Shown one piece after another: positions 55,307 to 64,000 of a stretch of 64,000 nucleotides of DNA. The position numbers and the translations under genes were made by a program. The notes beneath the pieces are model-generated. The model made no database searches, was not told where the DNA came from, and was given only the letters and a program-made list of their open reading frames with translations. The stretch is from CS4-C045 sp963844115 (GTDB lineage: Bacteria > Planctomycetota > Planctomycetia > Pirellulales > UBA7805): the NCBI GenBank assembly GCA_963844115.1, contig CAWJNN010000038.1:1-64000 (forward strand). Direction: 5' to 3'. Within the stretch, counting starts at the first letter, position 1, and every line of letters begins with the position of its first letter.

Positions 55307-55505
55307 GCTTCGGTAGGCAAAAGTGAACGGCCCAGTCAGGGCGGTCGCGAGCCTCCACTAGACTGCCACCGGGACTTCGGTGGTGTGCCGGTTCGAGTCA
55401 GTGAAAATATTGATCGTAACGAAGCCTCGTAAACACGTGACACAATTACCCGATTCGAGTAACTGACAAGATGAACAACGCGGCGCCGGTGAGTATTCCC
55501 AGCCA

Positions 55506-56746
55506 ATGTACGGGCAAACGACGAACGGGCATTCGCAGACCGCTCCGAAAGTGTTGCACCTGATTAACGGTGACGATTATTCCGGAGGCGAACGTGTGCA
55601 AGACCTGCTGGGATTGCGACTGCCTGATTTTGGCTACGCGGTTCACTACGTCTGTCTCAAGCCGGGGCGTTTTGATGGGCCCGTACGGCGCAGGAGGTGC
55701 CGCTGGACACGTTTCCCATGAAGCACAAATTCGACCTGCGGCCGGCCATGCAGGTGGCCCGTAAGGCGAGGCAAACAGGCTGCGAAATTATCCACACCCA
55801 CTCGACGCGCACGCTGTTGATTGGCCGGCCGGCTGCCGCCATCGCCAGGCTGCCGATCGTCCATCATGTCCAAAGTCCGGCAATCGCAGGTTCAACCGAA
55901 GTCTGGCGGAATCGCGCGAATGCGGCAGTGACACGGGCGTGCCTGAGCGGCCTGTCGAACATCGTCGCGGTTTCTGAATCGCTCAGGACCTACCTGGGCC
56001 GCCAATGGGTGACCCCGCAACGCGTCGAAGTCATAACCAACGCGGTCCCCGCTCGGCCGGTGCTCTCGGACCGATCAAGGCCAACAAGTCCTTGGACCAT
56101 TGGCATCTGCGCGATGTTTCGGCCTCGCAAGGGACTTGAAGTATTGCTCGAAGCCCTGTCGCAGTTGCGCAAGCAGAACACGCGATTTACGCTAAGGGCC
56201 GTCGGTTACTTTCAAGATGCCCAATACGAAGCACACATCAAACACCGTGTCGCCGAGTTGGGGCTGGAAGACGTAGTGGATTGGCAGGGATTCAGTGACA
56301 ACGTTTACGACGAGTTGGCGCGGATGGATGTGTTCGTTCTGCCCAGCCTGTTTGGCGAAGGTCTGCCGCTGGCAATTCTGGAGGCGATGGCAGCAGGCGT
56401 TCCGGTTGTCAGTACCCACGTCGAAGGTACCCCCGAAGCGGTCCGCGACGGCGTTGACGGTCTGATCGTGGAACCTGGGAATGCCGAAGCGTTGGCGGCC
56501 GCCCTGCAGCGAATCATCCGGGGCGAAGTCGATTGGCAGTCGCTACGAACTTCCGCGCATCGCCGGCAGACCGAGCTGTACTCGGATACGAAGTTGGCCA
56601 GCGACGTCGCTCGTATCTACGATCGAATCCTTGGGAGCGCAGGTGAACAGCCGTCCGCCGATTGTGACGAGTCCGGGCGGCCGCGTCGGACGGAAGAAAG
56701 TCGTCTGGAATTAGCGGACTCGATCGGAGCATCGTCATGCGCGTAG
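55506..56746 (+). CDS. GT4 glycosyltransferase (frameshifted)
   Basis: A family 4 glycosyltransferase of about 413 residues. The N-terminal acceptor-side domain starts at ATG 55506 (KVLHLINGDDYSGGERVQDL, VHYVCLKPGRFDGP). From about 55680 (GGGCCC run) it continues in another frame: VPLDTFPMKHKFDLRPAMQV, CEIIHTHSTRTLLIGRPAA and the donor-side domain IGICAMFRPRKGLEVLLEAL, VVDWQGFSDNVYDELARMDV and FVLPSLFGEGLPLAILEAMA (E-x7-E motif). One missing base explains the break. It overlaps the next glycosyltransferase gene by ten bases. Confidence 0.87.
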
Positions 56747-57837
56747 CGATGCTCGGACATAAAGGAATTCCCGCTCATTCCGGAGGGATTCAACAAAGCG
56801 TCGAGGCCCGTAGCCGACTGTTGACAGAACGTGGTCATGATGTCGTCGTCTATTGCCGTCGGTCGTATTGCGGCCGCGATGCTCGCTCGTTTTCAGAAGG
56901 GCGGTTGCACCGCGTCGTTCGCCCCAGTATTCCCACGAAACACCTCGACGCGATTTCCCACACGTTCTTCAGCACGCTTGACGTCCTTCTGCGACGCGCC
57001 GATGTAGTCCATTATCATGCCATCGGGCCGGGGGCACTGGCGCCGCTGTCGCGCTGCGGTGCGCTGCCGGTCGTGGTCAGCGTGCATGGGATTGATTGGC
57101 AACGTGCCAAGTGGGGCAGGGTGGCGAGGCACTGCTTGAAGCTCGCCGAACGGTTGGCGACCGTGGCTGCCTCGAAGCTGGTCGTCGTGTCCCCGGTTCT
57201 CCGTACGTACTTCGAACAGCAGTATGGGATTCCGACAGAATTCATTCCCAACGGCGTGACACCCATGCAGCGCCGTGAACCTAATCGCATGTTAAAGTTC
57301 GGAATTGAGCCGCAAAGATACATCTTCGCTGCGGCACGCTTCGTCCCAGAAAAGGGGCTGCACTACCTGATTGATGCGTTCCAGCAGATTCCGCATGACG
57401 TCAAGCTTGTCATCGCCGGCGGATCGCGGCTCGAGAATCAATATGAGCGACAGCTGCGGCGTTGTAACGATCCGCGCATCGTATTTACGGGTCCCGCCGA
57501 CCGTGAATTGATGGAGGAATTGTTGTCGCATGCCAGTCTGTTTGTGTTGCCCAGCGAACTTGAAGGGATGTCCGTGATGCTGCTGGAAGCGATGCACATG
57601 GGTGTGCCGGTGTTGGTGAGCGACATTCCGGAGAACCGATGCGTGGTCGAAGAGGCGGGCGTGTTGTTCCGATCGGGCAGCGTCGAAAGCCTGAAGGCCG
57701 AATTGCGGAAGCTGTTGGACGACCCTGATTTGAAAACGAACTGGTCACACAAAGTCAGGGAAAAGGCCAAGCCCTATGACTGGTCCCATTCTGTCGATCG
57801 CTATGAACGGGTCTATCGTGAGTGTTTGGACAACTAG
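56737..57837 (+). CDS. GT4 glycosyltransferase
   Basis: A 366-residue intact GT-B glycosyltransferase starting at ATG 56737 (MRVAMLGHKGIPAHSGGIQQ), the HKGIPA..GG form typical of family 4 rhamnosyl- or fucosyl-type enzymes. Later blocks: ADVVHYHAIGPGALAPLSR, VVSVHGIDWQRAKWGR, FIPNGVTP, FAAARFVPEKGLHYLIDAF and the donor-site FVLPSELEGMSVMLLEAMHM. It adds a sugar to the lipid-linked repeat unit; the sugar is not predictable. Confidence 0.9.
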   Translation: MRVAMLGHKGIPAHSGGIQQSVEARSRLLTERGHDVVVYCRRSYCGRDARSFSEGRLHRVVRPSIPTKHLDAISHTFFSTLDVLLRRADVVHYHAIGPGALAPLSRCGALPVVVSVHGIDWQRAKWGRVARHCLKLAERLATVAASKLVVVSPVLRTYFEQQYGIPTEFIPNGVTPMQRREPNRMLKFGIEPQRYIFAAARFVPEKGLHYLIDAFQQIPHDVKLVIAGGSRLENQYERQLRRCNDPRIVFTGPADRELMEELLSHASLFVLPSELEGMSVMLLEAMHMGVPVLVSDIPENRCVVEEAGVLFRSGSVESLKAELRKLLDDPDLKTNWSHKVREKAKPYDWSHSVDRYERVYRECLDN

Positions 57838-57861
57838 CTTGGTGGACGAACAGTTGGTCTG

Positions 57862-58703
57862 ATGCACGCAGCAAAATCAATCGCCGCCAACTTCTATTAT
57901 CACGGGACTCTGGGTTACCGCCTGTGGCAGATGCGTCGTGCCTGCGTAGCGGGGCGGGCTCCGATTGCAATTGTGGTCTTCCATCGCGTGGCGAACGATT
58001 GCGCCAACGCATGGACAACTCCCACCACAACTTTTACCAAATCGATCCGCTGGCTCAGGGAAAACTGTGAACTGATATCGCTGGAAGAAGTACAACGCCG
58101 GATTCGCTGTGGACAGAATCACCGTGCGAGCGTCAGTATCACGTTTGATGATGGATACGCAGATAACTTCAACCACGCGATACCGCTGCTGATCAGGGAA
58201 GGAATTCCATGCACGTACTTCGTCACCGCTGCGCCAGCGATCGACGGGGTACCCTTCGAACACGACCTGGCGACAGGCAAGGGTTTAGCCCCCAACACGA
58301 TCGAACAGCTGCGATCGCTCGAGCGTTCGTGTATAGAGGTTGGCCTCACAGTCGCACTCACGCGGACCTGGGGCAAATCAGCAATCAGTCCCGACTTCAC
58401 GATGAAATCGTCTGTGCCCGTGACGATCTCGAGCAGGCCCTCGGCAAGCGGATTCGATACTTTGCCTTTCCCTTCGGCAGGCCCACGAATCTCTCTGTTG
58501 AAGCTATCGATCTGGCCCGTAAGGCAGGTTACGAAGCCGTCTGTTCTGCCTACGGAGGCTACAACTTGCCCGGCAGAGATCACTTCCACCTTCAGCGTCG
58601 ATGCCTCGATGGGCCTCTGCTGCGAATCAAGAATTGGGTGACCGTGGACCCTTTTCGTAATCGTCACGTTCCGGAATTTGTCTATTCCCAAGAAAGAGTT
58701 TAA
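57862..58703 (+). CDS. NodB-type polysaccharide deacetylase (frameshifted)
   Basis: About 280 residues. The first frame (ATG 57862) gives PIAIVVFHRVANDCANAWTT and the catalytic Asp pair SVSITFDDGYADNFNHAIPL, up to LERSCIEVG near 58345. The second frame continues with the metal-binding HSRTHADLG (HxxxH), the core IRYFAFPFGRPTNLSVEAID and KAGYEAVCSAYGGYNLPGRD, ending at 58703. The break lies just before the His motif; one missing base explains it. The enzyme would N- or O-deacetylate the polysaccharide. No signal peptide is visible, which is unusual for the family and could mean action on cytoplasmic intermediates. Confidence 0.85.
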
Positions 58704-58759
58704 TCGTGCCAAAGAACCGCTACGCCGGCATGGCAGTTTAGTTTCACTCAGATAGCAAC

Positions 58760-60274
58760 ATGGCCACTGCTGCAATCGACAAATCGGTGCTGTTTAGCAA
58801 CACGGCTGACTCTCTGCGCGTGAGCGTCCTGTTTCTGCTGGCGCTTACCGTGTTTCAACGAAGCATTGGCCTCATTCGGAAATTCCTCTTTTGCAGCTGG
58901 ATGGATCCGGCGGAGCTCGGGCAGTGGGATATCGCCTTTGGCTTCTTGACGCTTGCTGCGGCGCTCGCGGTCATGGGAATACCCGGAGCGTTACTTCGGT
59001 TCGTCGAACATTTCCGTCAGCGAGGGCACTTGCGAACATATGTCCGGGATACGGCCATCGCAACGGGCCTGCTTGCCGGCCTGGTCACTACACTGCTCCT
59101 GTTGTTTCCCTCGACTTGCGCTCGGCTATTGTTCGGCGGACTCGAATTCCAAAAACTGGTCGTCCCCGTGGCGCTAACCTTGGCGGCAACGGTCGCCTTT
59201 AACGCGGTCATGACTTTGTTCACGGCACTGAGGCTGCAACGAATCCGTTCGCTGCTGACCGCGGCCTACGCGATTCTGTTCACGGCACTTGGTAGCGGAC
59301 TGCTGCTGCTGTGGCAGCCGACCGCCGAAAGCGTGATCGTGGCGCATTGCCTGTCGTTGGCAGCGTGCTGCTGTTTGGGAGCGTATTGGATTTGGAACTC
59401 AAGGCAAATTCAGCCACGCAGCGCGAAGTCGAGTGAAGGCGGAGGGTTCTATTCAAAAGTGCTGCCCTTTGCGATGGCGGTGTGGGTGACGAACGGCCTG
59501 GCGAACCTGTTACCCTTCCTCGACCGCTACATGGTCCTCACGTTCTCGGGACAACCCACTGAGCAGGCCTATTCGATCGTGGGCCAATATCACGTGGCCC
59601 GCCTGATACCTGTTTTTGTGTTTTCTCTCGCCCAGATGTTGCACGCGACGCTGTTACCGTATCTCAGCCGCGATTGGGAATTGGGCAATCGCGAGAAGGT
59701 AAATGCACGACTGGATTCGTTCCTAAGGATATTTGGTCTGGGGTTTTTCGCCACATCCGCCCTCTTTCTTGCCTTCGGTCCCTGGCTACTGACGTATCTG
59801 TTCGGCGACAAGTACGAGGCCGGACTTGCGGTTCTGAATCTGACGTTGATGCACGGCGTTTTTGCCAGCCTGTTTGTGATTGCACAATCGTATCTGTGGT
59901 GCGACGAGAAAGGTTGGCTGGTCAACTTGGGCCTACTGGTCGCGTTGCTCGTCAACGCAGGGCTCAATCTGCTGCTGCTGCCGCGTTACGGCCTGCAAGG
60001 CGCCGCAATCGCCAGCTGTGTTGGCATCATGGTGTTGCTGCTCTACGTCATCGGCAGCTCGTGGTTACGCGGGATGCGATTTCGCGTTGGGACCGGCATC
60101 GTCGCGATGCTGCCGCTGTCTTTCATGGCGGGGGCTTATCCTAGTTTGATCGTACTCGGAGGCGTCACCGTCGTGGCGATTAGCAGTGATATCCTGTTGA
60201 CGCGTGAAGACAAAAGGCAAGCTGCCGAACTCGGCCGGCGGATAGGAGACTTTACAGACAGGCGAAGGAGATAA
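58760..60274 (+). CDS. Wzx-type polysaccharide flippase
   Basis: A 504-residue polytopic membrane protein with about 12-14 hydrophobic helices and no soluble domain, starting at ATG 58760. The pattern GLIRKFLFCSWMDPAELGQW, GFLTLAAALAVMGIPGALLR, LNLTLMHGVFASLFVIAQSY and VALLVNAGLNLLLLPRYGLQ is typical of MOP-superfamily polysaccharide exporters. It would flip the lipid-linked repeat unit to the periplasm for the polymerase encoded at 51771. Confidence 0.88.
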   Translation: MATAAIDKSVLFSNTADSLRVSVLFLLALTVFQRSIGLIRKFLFCSWMDPAELGQWDIAFGFLTLAAALAVMGIPGALLRFVEHFRQRGHLRTYVRDTAIATGLLAGLVTTLLLLFPSTCARLLFGGLEFQKLVVPVALTLAATVAFNAVMTLFTALRLQRIRSLLTAAYAILFTALGSGLLLLWQPTAESVIVAHCLSLAACCCLGAYWIWNSRQIQPRSAKSSEGGGFYSKVLPFAMAVWVTNGLANLLPFLDRYMVLTFSGQPTEQAYSIVGQYHVARLIPVFVFSLAQMLHATLLPYLSRDWELGNREKVNARLDSFLRIFGLGFFATSALFLAFGPWLLTYLFGDKYEAGLAVLNLTLMHGVFASLFVIAQSYLWCDEKGWLVNLGLLVALLVNAGLNLLLLPRYGLQGAAIASCVGIMVLLLYVIGSSWLRGMRFRVGTGIVAMLPLSFMAGAYPSLIVLGGVTVVAISSDILLTREDKRQAAELGRRIGDFTDRRRR

Positions 60275-60285
60275 TCGCAGGAAAC

Positions 60286-61476
60286 ATGATCTCATCTTAT
60301 CCCAATAACCGATCTCTCGATCAGCGACTATCGGTAATGTTTGCGGTGACGACGCTCAAGTATGGCGGTGCGGAAACACTGCTCAGCAATCTGATCCAAC
60401 GAATCGACCGAACCCGATTCAACCCCGAATTGTGTTGCATCAAGACACGCGGCCAGCTCGGCGACCTGCTGTCGGACTCGATACCGACGTACGCCTACGG
60501 ACAGCGTTCAAGGTACGATGTTCGCGTATTGACCTGGATGTCAAATCTGCTTCGTCGCCGAAACATCGACGCGCTGGTGACGGTTGGCGCCGGCGACAAA
60601 ATGTTCTGGGGGCGACTCGCCGCGCGGCGAGCGGGTGTCCCTGTTATCGTTTCGGCCTTGCACACGACAGGCTGGCCGGATTGCGTCGGCCGACTGAATA
60701 GGTTGTTGACGCCCTTGAGCGATGCATTTGTGGGCGTGGCACGTTCGCATGGTCAGTTTCTGGTCCACGGAGAACGATTTCCAGCCGAGAAAGTTCACGT
60801 GATTCCCAATGGCGTCGACCTAGACCGCTTCGCTCCAGCAGAGCGCAGTCCATCGCTAGTGGAAGAGCTGGGTCTGCCTGCCGATGCCCCCGTCGCTGGG
60901 ATCGTGGCTCGACTAGAGAAAGTAAAGAACCACGAGATGTTCCTGCGAGTCGCTGTTGAGGTACGCAGACACGTCCCCAATGCGCATTTCCTGGTCATCG
61001 GCGACGGCCCGCGACGACCGCAACTTCAGTCGCTCGCGGCCGACTTGAATCTCCAGGATTGTGTGCACTTTTTGGGCAACCGTGCCGACGTTCCCGCACT
61101 ACTCCAGCTGATGAACGTGTTTCTGCTGACATCCCATAACGAGGCGAATCCCGTATCGATACTCGAATCGCTTGCGACGGGCGTGCCGGTGATCGCCACA
61201 CGTGTCGGTGCGATTTCGGAAACCGTGTTGGACGGAGTGAATGGCTACACGATTGAACCGGGCGACGAAGCGCAGATGGTCGACCGGATCACTGCACTGT
61301 TCCGCTCGCCAGAACGCGCTCGTCGGATGGGCGCTGCAGGTCGTGATCACGTGGCCAGGCACTGGTCGCTCGAACAGATGGTCTCCAGTTACGAGAGACT
61401 GATCAGCAGCCTGCATGGCCAAAAGTCCGGGATCGCCCCTCTGGCGCGGCGCCACAATGGAAGTCACGTTCCGTGA
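60286..61476 (+). CDS. GT4 glycosyltransferase
   Basis: A 396-residue GT-B enzyme starting at ATG 60286. Blocks: MFAVTTLKYGGAETLLSNLI, VPVIVSALHTTGW, VHVIPNGVDLDRFAPAE, PVAGIVARLEKVKNHEMFLR, VHFLGNRADVPALLQLMNVF and LLTSHNEANPVSILESLATG (E-x7-E-like donor motif). Third glycosyltransferase of the locus. It follows the flippase by 11 bases and is likely in the same operon. Confidence 0.9.
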   Translation: MISSYPNNRSLDQRLSVMFAVTTLKYGGAETLLSNLIQRIDRTRFNPELCCIKTRGQLGDLLSDSIPTYAYGQRSRYDVRVLTWMSNLLRRRNIDALVTVGAGDKMFWGRLAARRAGVPVIVSALHTTGWPDCVGRLNRLLTPLSDAFVGVARSHGQFLVHGERFPAEKVHVIPNGVDLDRFAPAERSPSLVEELGLPADAPVAGIVARLEKVKNHEMFLRVAVEVRRHVPNAHFLVIGDGPRRPQLQSLAADLNLQDCVHFLGNRADVPALLQLMNVFLLTSHNEANPVSILESLATGVPVIATRVGAISETVLDGVNGYTIEPGDEAQMVDRITALFRSPERARRMGAAGRDHVARHWSLEQMVSSYERLISSLHGQKSGIAPLARRHNGSHVP

Positions 61477-61491
61477 AATGAAGGAGCTTCG

Positions 61492-62685
61492 ATGAATGTC
61501 AAGGATCCGCTAATCGGTGCGGCAAAGACCGCCACTTCGATCGCGATGCGCGTCGAAGTCGCTCATGACGTTGATTCCCTGCAAAAGCACTTGGCGGCGT
61601 GGGAGAGCCTTGCAGCCGATGCGGTTGAATCGAATGTGTTTTACGAACCGTGGATGTTGCTGCCCGCCGTCGGCCTGTTCGGAGCCGAAGCGGACCTGAG
61701 TTTCGTCTTCATCTATTCGGTTGCCAAGGGGAAGGACGCTCCGGTGCTGTGCGGTTTCTTTCCCTTGGAACGAACACGTAGTTTCAAGGGCGTGCCGATT
61801 CCACATCTGCGTCTGTGGAGGCACCTGCACTGTCATCTGGCAACACCTTTGATCAGAAACAATGTCGCATCTCAGACGCTGCGCAGCTTCTTCGAGTGGC
61901 TGGAGGGGAATCGACGGGGTTGCCTGTTGATGGAACTACCCGGCGTATCGGGTGACGGCGAGTTCCTTCAGGAATTGGTTACTGAATTGTGGCCCCAAGA
62001 TTTTTACGTCCGCTCTTTCACACGCGCTATGCTCCATTCTCGCGAAAGCCCTGATGTCTACTTGCGGAAGGCTGTTTCGAGCAAGCGGAGAAGTGAAATG
62101 AGACGCATGCGGAGGCGACTGGAAGAGCAAGGGAAAGTCGAATCCCGGGTGATCGATAGCGAGGCGGACGCGGAATTCGTCATTTCCAGTTTCCTCAACT
62201 TGGAGGCCTCCGGATGGAAGGGAAGACGGGGCGTTGCCTTGGCGTGCGATGAGAATAGTCGAACGTTCTTCACAGAGATCGTCCGGGAAGGGCTCAAAAG
62301 GCGGAAGGTCATCGTACCGGCGCTGATGCTCGACGATCGTCCGCTCGCCATGACGTGTGACCTGCTCTCGCAGCCTGGATGCTTCGGATTCAAGACCGCC
62401 TTCGACGAGGATTATGCCTCCTTCTGTCCGGGTATTAGCCTTGTGCTCGAGCACATCCAGCTTGTCCATGCACGGCCTGATATCGAATGGTTTGATTCGT
62501 GTACGTCCGCTGGCAGCGACTGGACGAGCAACTTGTGGTTGGACAAGAAAACCGTGACGAATATTTTGGTCCCGACGGGCATGACCGGTGGAAATCTTGC
62601 AGTTGCGCTGTTTCCGCTGTTTCACTGGCTCAAGGGACAGTTCCGCAGGAGAAGTGATCAAGCAGATCGGAAGCATCAAAAATGA
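61492..62685 (+). CDS. CelD/BcsL-like GNAT acetyltransferase
   Basis: A 397-residue second GNAT-type protein of the locus; ATG 61492 has AAGGAG seven bases upstream. Blocks: SNVFYEPWMLLPAVGLFG, LCGFFPLERTRSFKGVPIPH, SSKRRSEMRRMRRRLEEQGK, FLNLEASGWKGRRGVAL and FGFKTAFDEDYASFCPGISL, SLVLEHIQLVHARPDIEWFD. The fold matches the 53180 protein but the sequences differ, so the two probably add acyl groups to different positions. Its stop overlaps the formyltransferase start by four bases (ATGA). Confidence 0.83.
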   Translation: MNVKDPLIGAAKTATSIAMRVEVAHDVDSLQKHLAAWESLAADAVESNVFYEPWMLLPAVGLFGAEADLSFVFIYSVAKGKDAPVLCGFFPLERTRSFKGVPIPHLRLWRHLHCHLATPLIRNNVASQTLRSFFEWLEGNRRGCLLMELPGVSGDGEFLQELVTELWPQDFYVRSFTRAMLHSRESPDVYLRKAVSSKRRSEMRRMRRRLEEQGKVESRVIDSEADAEFVISSFLNLEASGWKGRRGVALACDENSRTFFTEIVREGLKRRKVIVPALMLDDRPLAMTCDLLSQPGCFGFKTAFDEDYASFCPGISLVLEHIQLVHARPDIEWFDSCTSAGSDWTSNLWLDKKTVTNILVPTGMTGGNLAVALFPLFHWLKGQFRRRSDQADRKHQK

Positions 62686-63521
62686 AACTAGTCATTCTTA
62701 TGGGAGATAGTCCCGTCAGCGCATTTCTCGTTCAGGAAATCGGCCGCCAATGCCATATCGCCGCGGTCGTGCGTCCGGCCAGAGTACATCGAAAACCAAA
62801 GAAACAAGGCCTGCTCGCATCAGCGAGGCTTCCGAAAACGATCGCGTCCGCCGCCCGCGGGCGTTTCTATGGTTGGCGCCACAAGCGAATGAGCCGCCAG
62901 ATCAGCCTGCAACTGTTCGGCTCGCCAAACTGGCCGATCCCGGCGGCAGCCCGCGAGATACCCGATCGAGACATCAACCACGCCGCGAGTGTGCGGTTTT
63001 TTGAATCGTTGCAGCCGGACGTGTTGTTGGTGTGTGGGGCACCAATTCTTAAACCACAGATATTCTCCATTCCCCGAATTGGAACCTACAACTTGCACTT
63101 CGGGATTGCTCCGGAATATCGCGGCCAGAACACGCTCTTCTGGGCTCTGTACCGTCGCGACTACGACAAGATTGGATTCACGTTGCACGGCATCGATGAA
63201 GGCGTCGACACCGGTGACATTTGGGCCCGCGGTTATCCCGCGCTGCACCCGCACGACACGGAGGTAACCTTATGGGTGAAGTCTGCCCGAATGGCGGCCC
63301 GGCTGATCACCGAATTCCTGCCGGAGGCAGAGCGGCAACAACCGAGCGGTATGCCCCAAGGTTCCGGTCAAAACTTTCCCGAGCGAGACCGCACCGTCTG
63401 GCGAGATCTTAAATTTCTTTGGAACCAATCGGTCCTGAATCGCCGTCTGCCCGCGCGGCCGGGGAAAGTAGAACGCTTCTTTTCCGGTGTCCCCTCGAAC
63501 ACTGCATTGTCAGTCGCATAA
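62682..63521 (+). CDS. Formyltransferase-family protein (polysaccharide locus)
   Basis: A 279-residue protein with the formyl transferase N-terminal fold. The catalytic Asn-His pair is in GTYNLHFGIAPEYRGQNTLF and the Asp in GIDEGVDTGDIWARG; QPDVLLVCGAPILKPQIF precedes them. It uses N10-formyl-tetrahydrofolate and, in a sugar locus, probably N-formylates an amino sugar, as in N-formylated O-antigens. Methionyl-tRNA formyltransferase is unlikely given the location, the divergent C-terminus and the overlap with the GNAT gene. ATG 62682 is the start. Last gene of the polysaccharide operon. Confidence 0.83.
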   Translation: MKLVILMGDSPVSAFLVQEIGRQCHIAAVVRPARVHRKPKKQGLLASARLPKTIASAARGRFYGWRHKRMSRQISLQLFGSPNWPIPAAAREIPDRDINHAASVRFFESLQPDVLLVCGAPILKPQIFSIPRIGTYNLHFGIAPEYRGQNTLFWALYRRDYDKIGFTLHGIDEGVDTGDIWARGYPALHPHDTEVTLWVKSARMAARLITEFLPEAERQQPSGMPQGSGQNFPERDRTVWRDLKFLWNQSVLNRRLPARPGKVERFFSGVPSNTALSVA

Positions 63522-63783
63522 CGCTGTAGTTGCTGACGATCGCAACTTGCAGGCCGTAGATACGCCGTACGAGACGGACGGCGAGCACCCGGTCGCTACC
63601 GCGCTGAAGGCAAGAATGGAATTGTGGAACCACGCTTAATGAGACATCCTTCGCTCGCCTGGACAAAGGCGAATTTAAAGTGCAATTACATGCAGAGCCA
63701 TTCAGGATTAGAAACGGATGACAGACTTACACGGAAACCATGTGCATATAATTAGTGGTCACGCGGGAGTTTGGCACAACGAG

Positions 63784-64000
63784 TTACGGTCCTATCGCAA
63801 CCGGGGTGATCTTTAGGGTAACCATTGCCCTCTTTACAGGCTCGGACAATTCGATTCCGATTCGAATCGGTAATTGATCGCTCTGGATGTCTTCTTCGAT
63901 TTCGACCGGTTCGAGTTTGAAGGGGCCGGCGTCCGTGGAGATCTGGACGTCGATTGCATCCGCGCCGTTTCCGATGCGCAACTGGCCAGAGGCGACTTGC
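63784..64000 (-). CDS. C-terminal fragment of unknown protein, truncated by window edge
   Basis: The frame is open from the right edge to TAG/TAA at 63784; about 71 residues are visible, ending IELSEPVKRAMVTLKITPVA and IGP. The text (ASGQLRIGNGADAIDVQIST; GPFKLEPVEIEEDIQSDQ) looks beta-rich, like a secreted Ig-like or DUF1573-type domain. The start is outside the window. Function cannot be called. Confidence 0.5.
   Translation of the reverse strand, partial: QVASGQLRIGNGADAIDVQISTDAGPFKLEPVEIEEDIQSDQLPIRIGIELSEPVKRAMVTLKITPVAIGP

Noticed and set aside
62682..63521. Methionyl-tRNA formyltransferase
   Set aside because: The catalytic core is shared, but the gene is translationally coupled to a polysaccharide acyltransferase and lacks the usual tRNA-binding C-terminal domain pattern.

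Overview
The window looks like a chromosome segment of a planctomycete, most likely of the Pirellulales type. The evidence is two complete gene pairs coding for a PSCyt1/DUF1549/DUF1553 cytochrome-like protein and a DUF1501 Tat-exported protein, plus a remnant of a third DUF1501 gene. It also has a secreted DUF1080-ThuA protein, moderately high GC, and many dispersed palindromic repeats, one of which encodes the tail VVPPLGG. No rRNA, tRNA, transposase or CRISPR array was seen.

Layout. 0-4.9 kb: edge of a nucleotidyltransferase gene with a small partner, a DUF1501 remnant, and the first PSCyt1/DUF1501 pair. 4.9-28.9 kb: a nucleobase-catabolism island. On the minus strand lies xdhA-xdhB-xdhC (xanthine dehydrogenase and its maturation factor). 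Divergent from it on the plus strand are allantoate amidohydrolase, ureidoglycine aminohydrolase, a plant-type ureidoglycolate amidohydrolase, urate oxidase, allantoinase, OHCU decarboxylase and HIU hydrolase, several with 4-nt start/stop overlaps. Next come adenine deaminase and a CoA-acylating (methyl)malonate-semialdehyde dehydrogenase (minus), then beta-ureidopropionase, an NCS2 nucleobase permease, an AGXT2-like aminotransferase and a PreA-like dihydropyrimidine dehydrogenase (plus), a Uma2 endonuclease and dihydropyrimidinase (minus). Together they would take adenine or xanthine to glyoxylate, CO2 and ammonia with no urea step, and uracil or thymine to acetyl-CoA or propionyl-CoA. No regulator gene is present.

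29.1-46.9 kb: DUF1080-ThuA protein, a second PSCyt1/DUF1501 pair, a B12-binding radical SAM protein, an AlkD-like DNA repair protein, a Baeyer-Villiger-type monooxygenase, an alpha/beta hydrolase, a PEP-hydrolase-like TIM barrel next to a Tm-1-like (UPF0261) protein, a carboxylesterase, a phosphodiesterase and an Ap4A phosphorylase-like protein. 47-63.5 kb: a small secreted protein and a Wzx/Wzy-type exopolysaccharide locus: planctomycete hypothetical protein, papain-like protein with Ser in place of the catalytic Cys, chain-length determinant, O-antigen ligase/polymerase, two CelD-like acyltransferases, an initiating sugar transferase, three GT4 glycosyltransferases, a polysaccharide deacetylase, a flippase and a formyltransferase. 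The window ends in a truncated minus-strand gene.

Two features cut across the annotation. First, at least eleven otherwise conserved genes are each broken by one apparent single-base indel, ten of them one-base losses; this looks more like a consensus-sequence error than gene decay. Second, intergenic gaps are full of hairpin repeats with conserved tips and variable stems (GTTTAAC...GTTAAAC; GGGGTCGGGAGT...; GTACGATGGG...) and a GCCGCCTAAAGGCGG element that supplies the stop codons of several genes. Two long heptanucleotide tandem arrays lie directly upstream of coding regions.
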